Below are positions 25,740 through 33,953 of a DNA stretch of 38,374 bases, one piece after another. Origin of the DNA: an uncultured Bacteroidales bacterium (GTDB lineage: Bacteria > Bacteroidota > Bacteroidia > Bacteroidales > Bacteroidaceae). Each line of letters begins with the position of its first letter. Position 1 is the first letter of the stretch. The notes under the pieces were generated by a model that worked only from the letters and a program-made list of their open reading frames with translations, did not search any database and was not told the origin of the DNA. The stretch covers positions 1 through 38,374 of the forward strand of contig CALEFD010000084.1 in the NCBI GenBank assembly GCA_937876995.1, written 5' to 3'. The translations under genes and the position numbers were made by a program.

Positions 25740-27614
25740 TTATCTGTTCATTAAAACAAGCAGTACATTTATGTCGCTTGGCGATACTCCGGGTATTCTG
25801 CTTGCTTCTGCCAGAGTTTCAGGATTTATTCTGGCAAGTTTCTGTCTTGCTTCGGTTGACAGCGATTGCAATGAATTGTAATCAAATTTATCCTTTATGC
25901 GAATATCTTCAAGTCTTTTCATTTTGTTTGCTATCAATCTTTCTCTGCTTATGTAGCCACTGTATTTAACAGCTATTTCAGCGGCCTCAATAATCTCTTC
26001 TTTGCGTGCATTTTCTACTTTGTCAAGTTCTGCTTTTAGAGCTTTAACATGTTCCGAAATGTTGCTCAGAGTTATCTGTGGCCTGTTTATTAGGTCAAAC
26101 AGTTTACAGCCTTCTTTAAGTGGTGTGGTTCCTAACTGTTCCAATGCACCGTTTATAAGAGCCGGTTTTATTGAATAGGTTTTACAGAATTCTATAATAT
26201 GATTTACCTGTTCAAGCTTGCTCTTCATTCTGTTATATCTTTCTGTAGTAGCAAGTCCTGCATTGTAAGATTTTTCAGTAAGTCTGATGTCAGCATCGTC
26301 CTGTCTTAGCAGAATTCTGTATTCAGCTCTCGATGTGAACATTCTGTATGGTTCATCTACGCCTTTGTTTATGAGGTCATCAATAAGTACACCTATATAT
26401 GCTTCGTCGCGTCCTAAAGTGAATGGGGTACCACCATGGCAGTTTATGTGAGCATTGATACCTGCAATAATTCCTTGTCCTGCAGCCTCTTCGTAACCCG
26501 TTGTGCCGTTTACCTGACCTGCCATAAACAGGTTCTTTATAACTTTAGATTCAAGGTTGCGTTTTAGTTGTGTGGGGTCAAAATAGTCATATTCTATTGC
26601 GTAACCCGGTCTATATACCACCAGATCCCTAAAAGCGGGTATCTCTTTTAATGCTCTAATCTGTATATCCATGGGCATTGATGATGAGAATCCGTTAAGG
26701 TACATTTCGTTTGTATCTTCGCCTTCGGGTTCAAGGAACAGCTGGTGTTGTTCTCTGTCTGGGAATGTAACCAGTTTTGTCTCTATGCTTGGGCAGTAAC
26801 GTGGGCCTATGCTCTGTATTTGTCCATTGTAGAGTGGGGAATCCTTCAATCCTGAACGCAGAATGTCGTGTACCTTGCTATTTGTAAAACAGGTCCAGCA
26901 GCATAACTGTTTCAGTTGGGTAGGGGAGTCCATGAATGAAAAACGGTGGAAATCGTTCTCTCCGTCCTGACGTTCCATCTCTTCAAAATGTACGCTACGC
27001 TTGTCTATTCTTACGGGAGTGCCGGTTTTCATCCTTCCTGCTGTTATTCCATGTCTGGTTATGGATTCGGTAAGCATATATGAAGCCGGTTCGGCTACTC
27101 TACCTCCGGGTATCTGTACGCTTCCTACGTGCATAAGTCCATTTAGGAATGTTCCGGCTGTAATAATTAGGCATTTACAACGGAATGTTGCTCCTAAAAG
27201 AGTCTTAACTCCTTGAATTTCACCGTTTTCTACAATAACTTCGGTGGCAGTGTCTTGCCAAATATTCAGATTTTCCTGGTTTTCAAGTACGTTTCTCCAA
27301 GCCCAGATAAATTTGCCTCTGTCGCATTGGGCTCTTGGACTCCACATAGCAGGTCCTTTCGATCTGTTTAGTATTCTAAACTGTATAGCAGTTCTGTCAG
27401 TAACCAAACCGGTATGTCCTCCAAGTGCATCTATTTCCCTGACTATCTGCCCTTTAGCTATACCGCCTATAGCTGGATTACAACTCATCTGTCCTATCTT
27501 GTTCATATCAATGGTTATAAGACAGGTCTTTGAACCCATTTGGGCGGCAGCAGCGGCGGCTTCGCATCCGGCATGACCGGCACCTACAACTACTATGTCG
27601 TACTTAAATTCCAT
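25740..27614 (-). CDS. mnmG: tRNA uridine-5-carboxymethylaminomethyl enzyme MnmG (GidA)
   Basis: 624 residues, full length. With MnmE it installs the cmnm5 group on U34 of tRNAs reading NNA/NNG codons, using FAD. The FAD-binding motif is GAGHAGCEAA at residues 11-20; GidA signatures include NPAIGGIAKGQIVREIDALGG (in parts), the catalytic cysteine region YCPSIE, and GYEEAAGQGIIAGINA. The C-terminal helical domain (SRIPGVSPSDINVLL) binds MnmE. It heads a minus-strand run with uvrC, dtd and deoC. In many bacteria gidA lies near the replication origin, which fits the parS site just behind it. Confidence 0.97.
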   Translation of the reverse strand: MEFKYDIVVVGAGHAGCEAAAAAAQMGSKTCLITIDMNKIGQMSCNPAIGGIAKGQIVREIDALGGHTGLVTDRTAIQFRILNRSKGPAMWSPRAQCDRGKFIWAWRNVLENQENLNIWQDTATEVIVENGEIQGVKTLLGATFRCKCLIITAGTFLNGLMHVGSVQIPGGRVAEPASYMLTESITRHGITAGRMKTGTPVRIDKRSVHFEEMERQDGENDFHRFSFMDSPTQLKQLCCWTCFTNSKVHDILRSGLKDSPLYNGQIQSIGPRYCPSIETKLVTFPDREQHQLFLEPEGEDTNEMYLNGFSSSMPMDIQIRALKEIPAFRDLVVYRPGYAIEYDYFDPTQLKRNLESKVIKNLFMAGQVNGTTGYEEAAGQGIIAGINAHINCHGGTPFTLGRDEAYIGVLIDDLINKGVDEPYRMFTSRAEYRILLRQDDADIRLTEKSYNAGLATTERYNRMKSKLEQVNHIIEFCKTYSIKPALINGALEQLGTTPLKEGCKLFDLINRPQITLSNISEHVKALKAELDKVENARKEEIIEAAEIAVKYSGYISRERLIANKMKRLEDIRIKDKFDYNSLQSLSTEARQKLARINPETLAEASRIPGVSPSDINVLLVLMNR

Positions 27615-27634
27615 CTCTGTTAAATAAAGTAGTG

Positions 27635-27642
27635 CAAAAGTA
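27635..27642 (-). promoter_or_regulatory. -7 box of mnmG
   Basis: On the minus strand this reads TACTTTTG, an exact TAnnTTTG box, 20 bases before the mnmG ATG. A T run (TTTTT) about 18 nt further upstream could serve as the -33 element. Confidence 0.5.
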
Positions 27643-27684
27643 GCACATTTTGTCTATTTGAAAAACAATTAACATCATATAGTT

Positions 27685-27715
27685 GTTGTGTTAAAAATGA
27701 AAAAATGTATCTTTG
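27685..27715 (+). promoter_or_regulatory. Promoter of frdCAB
   Basis: TATCTTTG at 27708-27715 is an exact -7 box with GTTG at 27685-27688 (consensus TTTG) at 19-nt spacing. Transcription would start near 27722, leaving about a 45-nt leader. It is divergent from the mnmG promoter. Confidence 0.65.
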
Positions 27716-27766
27716 CAGAATATTAGATTATTAATATAAACTAAATAACAACAAATTTTAAACTTT

Positions 27767-28495
27767 ATGTGGTTAATTAATTCATCCATCGGAAGAAAGT
27801 TGGTGATGAGTGTTTCAGGATTGGGTCTTATCCTTTTCCTGACATTTCACATGGCGATGAACGCTGTTGCACTCTTCTCAGGCGAAGGGTACAACATGGT
27901 GTGTGAGTTTTTGGGAGCAAACTGGTATGCACTTGTTGCAACTGTAGGTTTGGCAGCTCTCGTAGTTATTCACATTGTGTATGCTTTCATACTGCAGATT
28001 CAGAATCGCAGAGCTCGCGGTAGCGAACGTTATGCAGTAACTGCAAAACCAAAAGGTGTTGAGTGGGCTTCACAGAATATGTTGGTACTTGGTATCATCG
28101 TAATCTTGGGTCTTGCATTACATTTGGTACACTTCTGGTCAAAGATGCAGCTTACTGAAATTGTTGGCGGACACGAAGCTTTGGTTTACCAGGGCATGTC
28201 AATTGCTCCAACAAATGGTGCTGCACTTATCGCTATCAATTTCTCAAATCCATTGACAGTTGCTATCTATGTAATATGGTTGGCAGCAATTTGGTTCCAC
28301 CTTTCACATGGTTTCTGGAGTGCTTTGCACACTATCGGTTGGAATGGTAAGAACTGGATTAAACGTCTTGAGGTTATCAGCAATGTTTATACCACTATCA
28401 TCGTTATCGGCTTTATTGCCGTTCCTCTGTTGTTCCTTGCACAGAGCCTGATAGATTCAAACTTTGTTTTGGAGTATGTAAAGAGTACTTTATAA
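27767..28495 (+). CDS. frdC: Fumarate reductase/succinate dehydrogenase cytochrome b subunit
   Basis: 242 residues with five strongly hydrophobic segments (about 15-40, 60-85, 105-130, 160-185, 205-230), as in the single-anchor cytochrome b558 family (type B, two haems). Histidines that could bind haem lie in the helices: FHMAMN, VVIHIVYAF, LHLVHFW and FHLSHGFWS. It anchors FrdAB to the inner membrane and passes electrons from menaquinol. There is no separate FrdD. First gene of a tight frdCAB operon, 21 bases ahead of frdA, with its own promoter. Confidence 0.93.
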   Translation: MWLINSSIGRKLVMSVSGLGLILFLTFHMAMNAVALFSGEGYNMVCEFLGANWYALVATVGLAALVVIHIVYAFILQIQNRRARGSERYAVTAKPKGVEWASQNMLVLGIIVILGLALHLVHFWSKMQLTEIVGGHEALVYQGMSIAPTNGAALIAINFSNPLTVAIYVIWLAAIWFHLSHGFWSALHTIGWNGKNWIKRLEVISNVYTTIIVIGFIAVPLLFLAQSLIDSNFVLEYVKSTL

Positions 28496-28516
28496 TTTGA
28501 AAATCGTCAATAATTT

Positions 28517-30475
28517 ATGGCTACAATAGATTCAAAAATTCCGGAAGGACCATTAGCAGAAAAATGGACCAACTATAAGGCTCATCAGAAATTGGTGAAC
28601 CCTGCAAACAAACGTAAACTTGATATCATCGTTGTAGGTTCAGGTCTTGCAGGTGCATCTGCAGCAGCTACTTTAGGTGATTTGGGTTTCAAAGTGAAAT
28701 GTTTCTGTATTCAAGATTCTCCACGTCGTGCTCACTCAATTGCAGCACAGGGTGGTATCAATGCAGCAAAGAACTATCAGAATGACGGTGACTCTGTATA
28801 TCGTCTTTTCTACGATACTATAAAAGGTGGTGACTATCGTTCACGTGAAGCTAACGTATATCGTTTGGCAGAAGTTTCTAACAATATCATTGACCAGTGT
28901 GTAGCACAGGGTGTTCCTTTTGCACGCGAATATGGTGGTACATTGGCTAACCGTTCATTCGGTGGTGCTCAGGTATCGCGAACATTCTATGCCCGCGGTC
29001 AAACCGGACAGCAGCTGTTGTTAGGTGCTTATTCAGCACTCAGCTATCAGGTAAATCAGGGTAATGTTGAACTGTTCACACGTTGCGAAATGCTTGATTT
29101 GGTTCTTGTTAAGGACGAAAACGGTAAAGAACGTGCACGTGGTATCATCTATCGTGATCTTGTAACAGGTGAAATTAAGCGTTGTTCAGCACACGCAGTA
29201 GTTATTGGTACTGGTGGTTATGGTAATGCTTACTTCTTGTCAACAAACGCTATGGGTAGTAACGGTTCTGCTGCTATGCAGTGCTATCGTAAAGGTGCTT
29301 GGTTTGCTAACCCTGCATTTGCACAGATTCACCCAACTTGTATTCCTGTTCATGGTGACAAGCAGTCAAAACTTACTTTGATGTCTGAATCACTGCGTAA
29401 CGACGGTCGTATCTGGGTTCCAAAGAAGTTAGAAGATGCTAAGGCACTTCAGGCAGGTACAAAGAAACCTAACGATATTCCTGATGAAGACAGAGATTTC
29501 TATCTGGAGCGTCGTTATCCTGCATTTGGTAACCTGGTTCCTCGTGACGTTGCATCACGTGCAGCAAAAGAGCGTTGCGATAAGGGCTTTGGTGTAAACA
29601 ACACCGGTTTGGCAGTATTCCTGGATTTCAAATATGCTATTCAGCGTCTTGGTAAACAGGCTGTTGCAGACAGATATGGTAACCTGTTCGATATGTACGA
29701 AGAGATTACAGACGATAATCCATACGAGACACCAATGATGATCTTCCCGGCTATCCACTATACAATGGGTGGTATTTGGGTTGACTACGAACTACAGACT
29801 TCAATCCCAGGTTTGTTTGCTATTGGTGAATGTAACTTCTCAGATCACGGTGCTAACCGTCTTGGTGCTTCTGCTCTTATGCAGGGTCTTGCCGACGGTT
29901 ACTTTGTATTGCCATACACAATCCAGAACTATCTTGCAGATCAGATTCAGGTTCCACGTTTCAGCACAGATCTTCCTGAATTCGAAGCTGCAGAGAAAGC
30001 TGTTAAGGATAAGATTGAAAAGATTATGGCTATCAAGGGTTCACGTTCTGTTGACTCTATCCATAAGGAACTTGGTCACATTATGTGGGAATATGTTGGT
30101 ATGGGACGTACAGAACAGTCTCTAAAGACCGCTCTTGCAGAATTGGAGAAGGTAGAAAAGGTATTCTGGTCCGATTTGCGTGTAGTAGGTGTTGCCGATA
30201 CATTGAATGTTGAACTTGAAAAGGCTCTACGTCTTCTTGACTTTATTGAAATTGGTAAGTTGATGGCTTACGATGCATTGAACCGTGAGGAGTCTTGTGG
30301 CGGCCACTTCCGCGAAGAACATCAGACTCCGGAAGGCGAAGCACTGCGTCATGATGACCAGTTCTCATACGTGGCTTGTTGGGAATTCCAAGGTGAAGGT
30401 AAATCACCTGAATTGCTGAAAGAGCCTCTGAACTATGAGTATATCAAGGTACAAACACGTAATTACAAGAATTAA
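28517..30475 (+). CDS. frdA: Fumarate reductase/succinate dehydrogenase flavoprotein subunit
   Basis: 652 residues, the usual size in Bacteroidetes. It holds FAD and the fumarate/succinate site. GSGLAGASAA (41-50) is the dinucleotide-binding loop, and His73 in RRAHSIAAQGGINAA is the residue that carries FAD covalently. Further family segments: HPTCIP, the catalytic-arginine region YLERRYPAFGNLVPRDVASR, IHYTMGGIWVD, and ECNFSDHGANRLGASALMQG. In anaerobic Bacteroidales this enzyme runs as fumarate reductase, giving succinate and then propionate. Codon use is more biased and G+C-richer than in nearby genes, in keeping with high expression. Confidence 0.97.
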   Translation: MATIDSKIPEGPLAEKWTNYKAHQKLVNPANKRKLDIIVVGSGLAGASAAATLGDLGFKVKCFCIQDSPRRAHSIAAQGGINAAKNYQNDGDSVYRLFYDTIKGGDYRSREANVYRLAEVSNNIIDQCVAQGVPFAREYGGTLANRSFGGAQVSRTFYARGQTGQQLLLGAYSALSYQVNQGNVELFTRCEMLDLVLVKDENGKERARGIIYRDLVTGEIKRCSAHAVVIGTGGYGNAYFLSTNAMGSNGSAAMQCYRKGAWFANPAFAQIHPTCIPVHGDKQSKLTLMSESLRNDGRIWVPKKLEDAKALQAGTKKPNDIPDEDRDFYLERRYPAFGNLVPRDVASRAAKERCDKGFGVNNTGLAVFLDFKYAIQRLGKQAVADRYGNLFDMYEEITDDNPYETPMMIFPAIHYTMGGIWVDYELQTSIPGLFAIGECNFSDHGANRLGASALMQGLADGYFVLPYTIQNYLADQIQVPRFSTDLPEFEAAEKAVKDKIEKIMAIKGSRSVDSIHKELGHIMWEYVGMGRTEQSLKTALAELEKVEKVFWSDLRVVGVADTLNVELEKALRLLDFIEIGKLMAYDALNREESCGGHFREEHQTPEGEALRHDDQFSYVACWEFQGEGKSPELLKEPLNYEYIKVQTRNYKN

Positions 30476-30490
30476 TAAACTGCATTCATT

Positions 30491-31246
30491 ATGGAAAAAA
30501 ATATAAGTTTTACACTGAAAGTATGGCGTCAGAGAGGCCCAAAAGAGAAAGGTGCTTTCAAAGAGTATAAGATGCAGGATATACCTACCGATACCTCTTT
30601 CCTTGAAATGCTTGACATTCTCAACGAACAGTTGGTAAACAAAGGTGAAGAGCCTGTAGTATTTGATCACGACTGCCGTGAAGGTATCTGCGGTATGTGT
30701 TCACTTTATGTAAATGGTCACCCACACGGACCTTCAACAGGTGCAACAACCTGTCAGCTTTATATGCGTAAGTTCAATGATGGCGATGTAATCACAGTAG
30801 AACCTTGGCGTTCAGCCGGTTTCCCTGTTATCAGAGACCTTATGGTTGACCGTGGTGCATACGATAAGATTATGCAGGCAGGTGGTTATGTATCTATCAA
30901 CACCGGTGGTGTTCCTGACGGTAATGCAATTCCTATCTCGAAAGAGAAGGCCGATTTGGCTATGGACGCAGCTTCTTGTATTGGTTGCGGTGCTTGCGTA
31001 GCAGCTTGTAAGAATGGTTCTGCAATGTTGTTTGTAAGTGCTAAGGTTAGCCAGTTGGCACTTCTTCCACAGGGTCAGGTAGAGGCAGCACGTCGTGCAA
31101 AAGCTATGTTGGCAAAGATGGACGAACTTGGATTTGGTAACTGTACCAACACTCGCGCTTGCGAAGCTGAATGTCCAAAATGTATCTCTATCAGCAATAT
31201 TGCTCGTTTGAACCGCGAATTTATTAGCGCAAAGTTCAAAGATTAA
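30491..31246 (+). CDS. frdB: Fumarate reductase/succinate dehydrogenase iron-sulfur subunit
   Basis: 251 residues, carrying electrons between FrdC haem and FrdA flavin. All cluster ligands are visible: [2Fe-2S] Cys62, Cys67, Cys70 and Cys88; [4Fe-4S] Cys163, Cys166, Cys169 with Cys228 region; [3Fe-4S] from Cys173, Cys218 and Cys224 (assignment of the last residues between clusters follows the family and is not certain from reading alone). Starts 15 bases after frdA and ends before a strong terminator, so it closes the operon. Confidence 0.97.
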   Translation: MEKNISFTLKVWRQRGPKEKGAFKEYKMQDIPTDTSFLEMLDILNEQLVNKGEEPVVFDHDCREGICGMCSLYVNGHPHGPSTGATTCQLYMRKFNDGDVITVEPWRSAGFPVIRDLMVDRGAYDKIMQAGGYVSINTGGVPDGNAIPISKEKADLAMDAASCIGCGACVAACKNGSAMLFVSAKVSQLALLPQGQVEAARRAKAMLAKMDELGFGNCTNTRACEAECPKCISISNIARLNREFISAKFKD

Positions 31247-31275
31247 TACGCTAAATAGTAGCATATATTTAATAG

Positions 31276-31312
31276 GTGGGTGTGCTTTTGAATAAGTGCA
31301 CCCGCTTTTTTT
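31276..31312 (+). terminator. Rho-independent terminator of frdCAB
   Basis: GTGGGTGTGC (31276-31285) pairs with GTGCACCCGC (31296-31305), with G-T wobbles, around a 10-nt loop, followed by seven Ts. It starts 30 bases after the frdB stop. Confidence 0.85.
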
Positions 31313-31365
31313 CTTCTTATTTACTCTATGCTTTGTAACTAGTTTTGCAAAAATAGATACTATTT

Positions 31366-31396
31366 TTTGCAATAAGTTGAAAAAGAACTATCTTTG
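31366..31396 (+). promoter_or_regulatory. Textbook Bacteroidetes promoter of tRNA-Leu
   Basis: TTTG at 31366-31369, 19-nt spacer, TATCTTTG at 31389-31396: both elements are perfect. The predicted start near 31403 is about 20 bases before the mature tRNA 5' end. Confidence 0.75.
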
Positions 31397-31421
31397 CACC
31401 GCAGAAATGTCTGACTGGTCT

Positions 31422-31506
31422 GCTCGAATGGTGGAATGGTAGACACGAGGGACTTAAAATCCCTTGGCCATAACCGGCTGTGCGGGTTCGAGTCCCGCTT
31501 CGAGCA
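31422..31506 (+). tRNA. tRNA-Leu (anticodon UAA)
   Basis: An 85-nt class II tRNA. Acceptor GCTCGAA pairs with TTCGAGC (31499-31505), discriminator A at 31506. The D stem is GTG/CAC; the anticodon stem AGGGA/TCCCT holds loop CTTAAAA with anticodon TAA at 31455-31457. A long variable arm (GCC/GGC stem) follows, and the T arm is GCGGG/CCCGC with loop TTCGAGT. The bases after the discriminator are CCG, so the full CCA end is not encoded and must be added. It reads UUA codons, frequent in this A+T-rich genome. Confidence 0.95.
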
Positions 31507-31511
31507 CCGAA

Positions 31512-31557
31512 AAAATCCCTAAATATTTGAGAAATCAATATTTAGGGATTTTGTTTT
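31512..31557 (+). terminator. Terminator after tRNA-Leu
   Basis: A perfect 16-bp inverted repeat: AAAATCCCTAAATATT (31512-31527) and AATATTTAGGGATTTT (31537-31552), 9-nt loop, followed by TGTTTTT. With A tracts on one side and T tracts on the other it could work in both directions, also for the minus-strand gene ending at 31623. Confidence 0.8.
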
Positions 31558-31622
31558 TCTGATTCAATGCGCGTCGTACCTCTGACAATTATATTTTTAA
31601 ATTTTTCTTCATAAACATGAAT

Positions 31623-33470
31623 TTAATTTTTAATCTTGTACTTTTGTTTGGGATGGTTTGGTGTACCAGGGTATAGCATTTCTATGGTTTTTTCTTTTAA
31701 CATACGCGGAATAATGTGGTTGCGAAGATATTTATAATTTTTACCAACACGTAAGGCAATGTCTTCTAATGAAATCCATTCTCTGCAAACTACTCTTATT
31801 AATTCATTCATTTGTTGATTGGACAGTCTCTTTTTTGATGAGGTTGCCACATTATTCTCTGAGGTTGCCACATTATTCTCCGAGGTTGCCACATTACTTC
31901 CCAAGCTTGCCATATTAGTTCCTGGGCTTGTTATAGAGAATAAGTTATTGCTACTCTTCTCAGGAAGATAATATTTCATACCTCTGCCATATCCTTGAGA
32001 AACGAGTAGTCCATTTTGACACATACGTTTCAACAACTCAGATATTTGTCCTTTATGTAAATTAAGAGAATAACGTAATCTTTCATTTGTAACACTACCT
32101 TCATCACATGTTAAAGCTAAAACAGAAAAGACTTCATGCTCAAAACTATTTGTTATGCTTCCAAACTTTTCCTCTAATTTTAATTTTACATTCTCTGAAA
32201 GTAAAGATTCCATTGGCATAATCAGCTCAACTTTATCAGGTTTTTGATGTTCATCTAACATTGGTGCTCTCCAGTTGGATTCTTTCCAACCTTTTAAGAT
32301 TTTGTCTGTACCACTTCCAGCCTTTTCTGCTACACCTAACATTGAAAACATTTTCTGTAGCGATTTATTGCGGCATACACTTTCACCTCCAGAATAATAT
32401 TGTTCTTTTGAAACCAACATAGTACCGGGATTTGAAAACACAAAAGCATTTGTATTGTGCTTAACAACAAGCGAAGCATCTTCTGTATAATCGGCATGCA
32501 CACATAGATTAATTAGAGCTTCTCTGACAGCTATATGAGCTGGTGTTTCATCCTTGCGAGTGTTGCCTTCCAACTTAAAAGGTTTAGGCAATACCGATTG
32601 TAATCTTGGTAAAACTCTCTGATAAAAGTTAAATAAGTTGGCCTCCCAAGTACCATCTGCACATATTCGGTTTGTCCATCTCACGTTTTCATCTTCAGTG
32701 AGATGTTCACGATAGTCAGGGAAAAAGTTTGGAGTACATTCAGGATCTGTAATAGATTCGTTTTTGCCAAACATAAGTAATCCTGCAACAGTAAAACCTT
32801 CTTCACCTGTATCTCTGTCTTTACGGTATCCACCAAGTTTTTTTAGTAAATCCAATTCATTGAGTGTCAGCCACGGGTGATCAGGGGAAGAAATACTAAA
32901 TTTCTGGCGATATGCTTGGATTGTCTCCTTATCAATATCATCCATCGTATAATTCTTCAGTATGCGACTATCAGCTGGATGCTTTTCATCCGCATCTGAA
33001 TACATTCGTATTACTTCTTTTCGTGTACATAGGTAATCACCTTCAAAATTACGTTTGTAGGTACCATTGTAAGGATCTGTAGCTTTGAATATAGGACGTT
33101 GCTCTTTGTTGGCTCTTGGTACAAAGAAGAGCAAAAACTTATATCCTTTATATTCGGCATCTAGCACATTGTTCTCATTCATTAGATTGCAACTGATGGT
33201 AGAACGATTGTTTACATTGTTCCAAAAATCTTTTTTGTACTTTTCTATTTGTTCGTCTGAAAGTCCATTAAGTAAAAATTTACCATCGGTTTCTTTTACC
33301 CCAAACACGATAGTGCCACCATTTGTGTTGGCAAAAGCAGAATAAGTGTTCCAAAAACTACCTGGAAAACCACCTGCTGCACTTTTAAATTCTATATCAT
33401 CACACTCTGTTTGATTAAGAAGTGTATCTAGATAATCATTAAAATCCTGTATGTTCCTAACTTCTATCAT
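31623..33470 (-). CDS. AlbA_2 (Schlafen-type) / ATP-binding domain protein with winged helices
   Basis: 615 residues. The N-terminal AlbA_2 domain (about 10-130) shows the family pattern IEFKSA...FWNTYSAFANTNGGTIVFGVKE. The middle part (about 310-400) looks like the HATPase_c_4 fold that usually follows it (REALINLCVHADYTE, VFSNPG, GSGTDKI). The C-terminal part has two winged-helix-like regions (about 440-500 and 550-600) joined by a linker with a 7-residue repeat NVATSEN. Such proteins are common, often accessory, in Bacteroidetes and are thought to be regulators or DNA-binding; some sit in defence or mobile islands. No partner gene is next to it. It lies directly after tRNA-Leu, a common integration site, but I found no integrase or repeat of the tRNA 3' end. 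Confidence 0.75.
   Translation of the reverse strand: MIEVRNIQDFNDYLDTLLNQTECDDIEFKSAAGGFPGSFWNTYSAFANTNGGTIVFGVKETDGKFLLNGLSDEQIEKYKKDFWNNVNNRSTISCNLMNENNVLDAEYKGYKFLLFFVPRANKEQRPIFKATDPYNGTYKRNFEGDYLCTRKEVIRMYSDADEKHPADSRILKNYTMDDIDKETIQAYRQKFSISSPDHPWLTLNELDLLKKLGGYRKDRDTGEEGFTVAGLLMFGKNESITDPECTPNFFPDYREHLTEDENVRWTNRICADGTWEANLFNFYQRVLPRLQSVLPKPFKLEGNTRKDETPAHIAVREALINLCVHADYTEDASLVVKHNTNAFVFSNPGTMLVSKEQYYSGGESVCRNKSLQKMFSMLGVAEKAGSGTDKILKGWKESNWRAPMLDEHQKPDKVELIMPMESLLSENVKLKLEEKFGSITNSFEHEVFSVLALTCDEGSVTNERLRYSLNLHKGQISELLKRMCQNGLLVSQGYGRGMKYYLPEKSSNNLFSITSPGTNMASLGSNVATSENNVATSENNVATSSKKRLSNQQMNELIRVVCREWISLEDIALRVGKNYKYLRNHIIPRMLKEKTIEMLYPGTPNHPKQKYKIKN
31840..31923. repeat. 21-bp tandem repeat within the AlbA_2 gene
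   Basis: Three near-identical 21-base units start at 31840, 31861 and 31882; units 1 and 2 differ at one base, and a fourth unit at 31903-31923 is degenerate. They encode NVATSEN repeats in the linker (about residues 516-544). Because 21 is a multiple of three, copy-number change would keep the frame and only lengthen the linker. Confidence 0.85.
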
Positions 33471-33739
33471 AAATAGGTATTCTTTTTAGTAAAACCCTCA
33501 TCGAAGTGATGTCATAGTACTTCAATAATACTTCGTCTTCTTGAAGGAGTGATTTTTATGTAAAGTCGCCTACGATGACGATGATTTGATAGTTCTTCTA
33601 CCTGTCTTATTCTTTAAACCATAGCGAAGCACTTCCAAACTAGTGTCTTTCATCTTTACCGTCATTTATTGTATCAAACGCAAGTTTAGTAATTATTTAT
33701 TAAACAAAAAACAAGTATGAGTATTATTTTTATTAAATT

Positions 33740-33931
33740 AAAAAATAAGCCCGCTTTCACTATCTTTGAATAAGATAGGATGCGCCTCGGGAGAAAAAAC
33801 TAAACGCGCTGCGTTTGTTTTTTATTATGCTTCGTTCATCCGAAGTTTAGTAGCAAGCTACCACTTCGTCTTCACTCATCATAAAAAATAAGTTTGCTTA
33901 TTTTTTCTCCGCTCGGCTTTCACTATCTTTG
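33740..33931. repeat. Nested palindromic intergenic element
   Basis: Two hairpins, AAAAAACTAAACGC/GCGTTTGTTTTTT (about 33795-33822, one bulge) and the perfect AAAAAATAAG/CTTATTTTTT (33883-33906), are flanked by related outer arms GCCTCGGGAG (from 33784) and CTCCGCTCGGC (to 33917). Together they make one large imperfect palindrome. Its centre holds GTAGCAAGCTAC (33850-33861) inside GAAGT/ACTTC arms. A 16-nt direct repeat GCTTTCACTATCTTTG occurs at 33753-33768 and 33916-33931. This looks like a REP- or MITE-like family element with built-in -7 boxes. Confidence 0.6.
33901..33931 (+). promoter_or_regulatory. Promoter of the esterase gene
   Basis: TATCTTTG at 33924-33931 is an exact -7 box; TTTT at 33901-33904 is a weak -33 at 19-nt spacing. 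Transcription from about 33938 supports the ATG at 33954. An identical -7 box with the same upstream 8 bases is at 33761-33768. Confidence 0.5.
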
Positions 33932-33953
33932 TCCCACATATAAAATATCTGAT

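Larger units (their letters stand above)
33471..33953. other. 483-base noncoding gap with palindromic repeats
   Basis: No credible gene. The left part (33500-33560) has several short GAAGT/ACTTC inverted motifs. The right part (33740-33931) carries the nested palindromic element and the esterase promoter, each listed separately. The AlbA_2 gene starts on the left edge on the minus strand and the esterase on the right edge on the plus strand. Confidence 0.7.

Noticed and set aside
25667..25969. Plus-strand ORF over parS and the end of mnmG
   Set aside because: Antisense to mnmG and uvrC ends; no protein-like pattern beyond Leu/Cys-rich frame composition.
28838..28853. TTCACGTGAA core in frdA as a second parS
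   Set aside because: Only 12 of 16 positions fit, and it lies in coding sequence where Arg-Glu codons (CGT GAA) explain it.
31512..31552. 16-bp inverted repeat after tRNA-Leu as an attachment site
   Set aside because: It is followed by a T tract and works as a terminator; it does not repeat the tRNA 3' end and no integrase is near.
31840..31923. Tandem units as a CRISPR array
   Set aside because: Units are directly adjacent without spacers and encode an in-frame peptide repeat.
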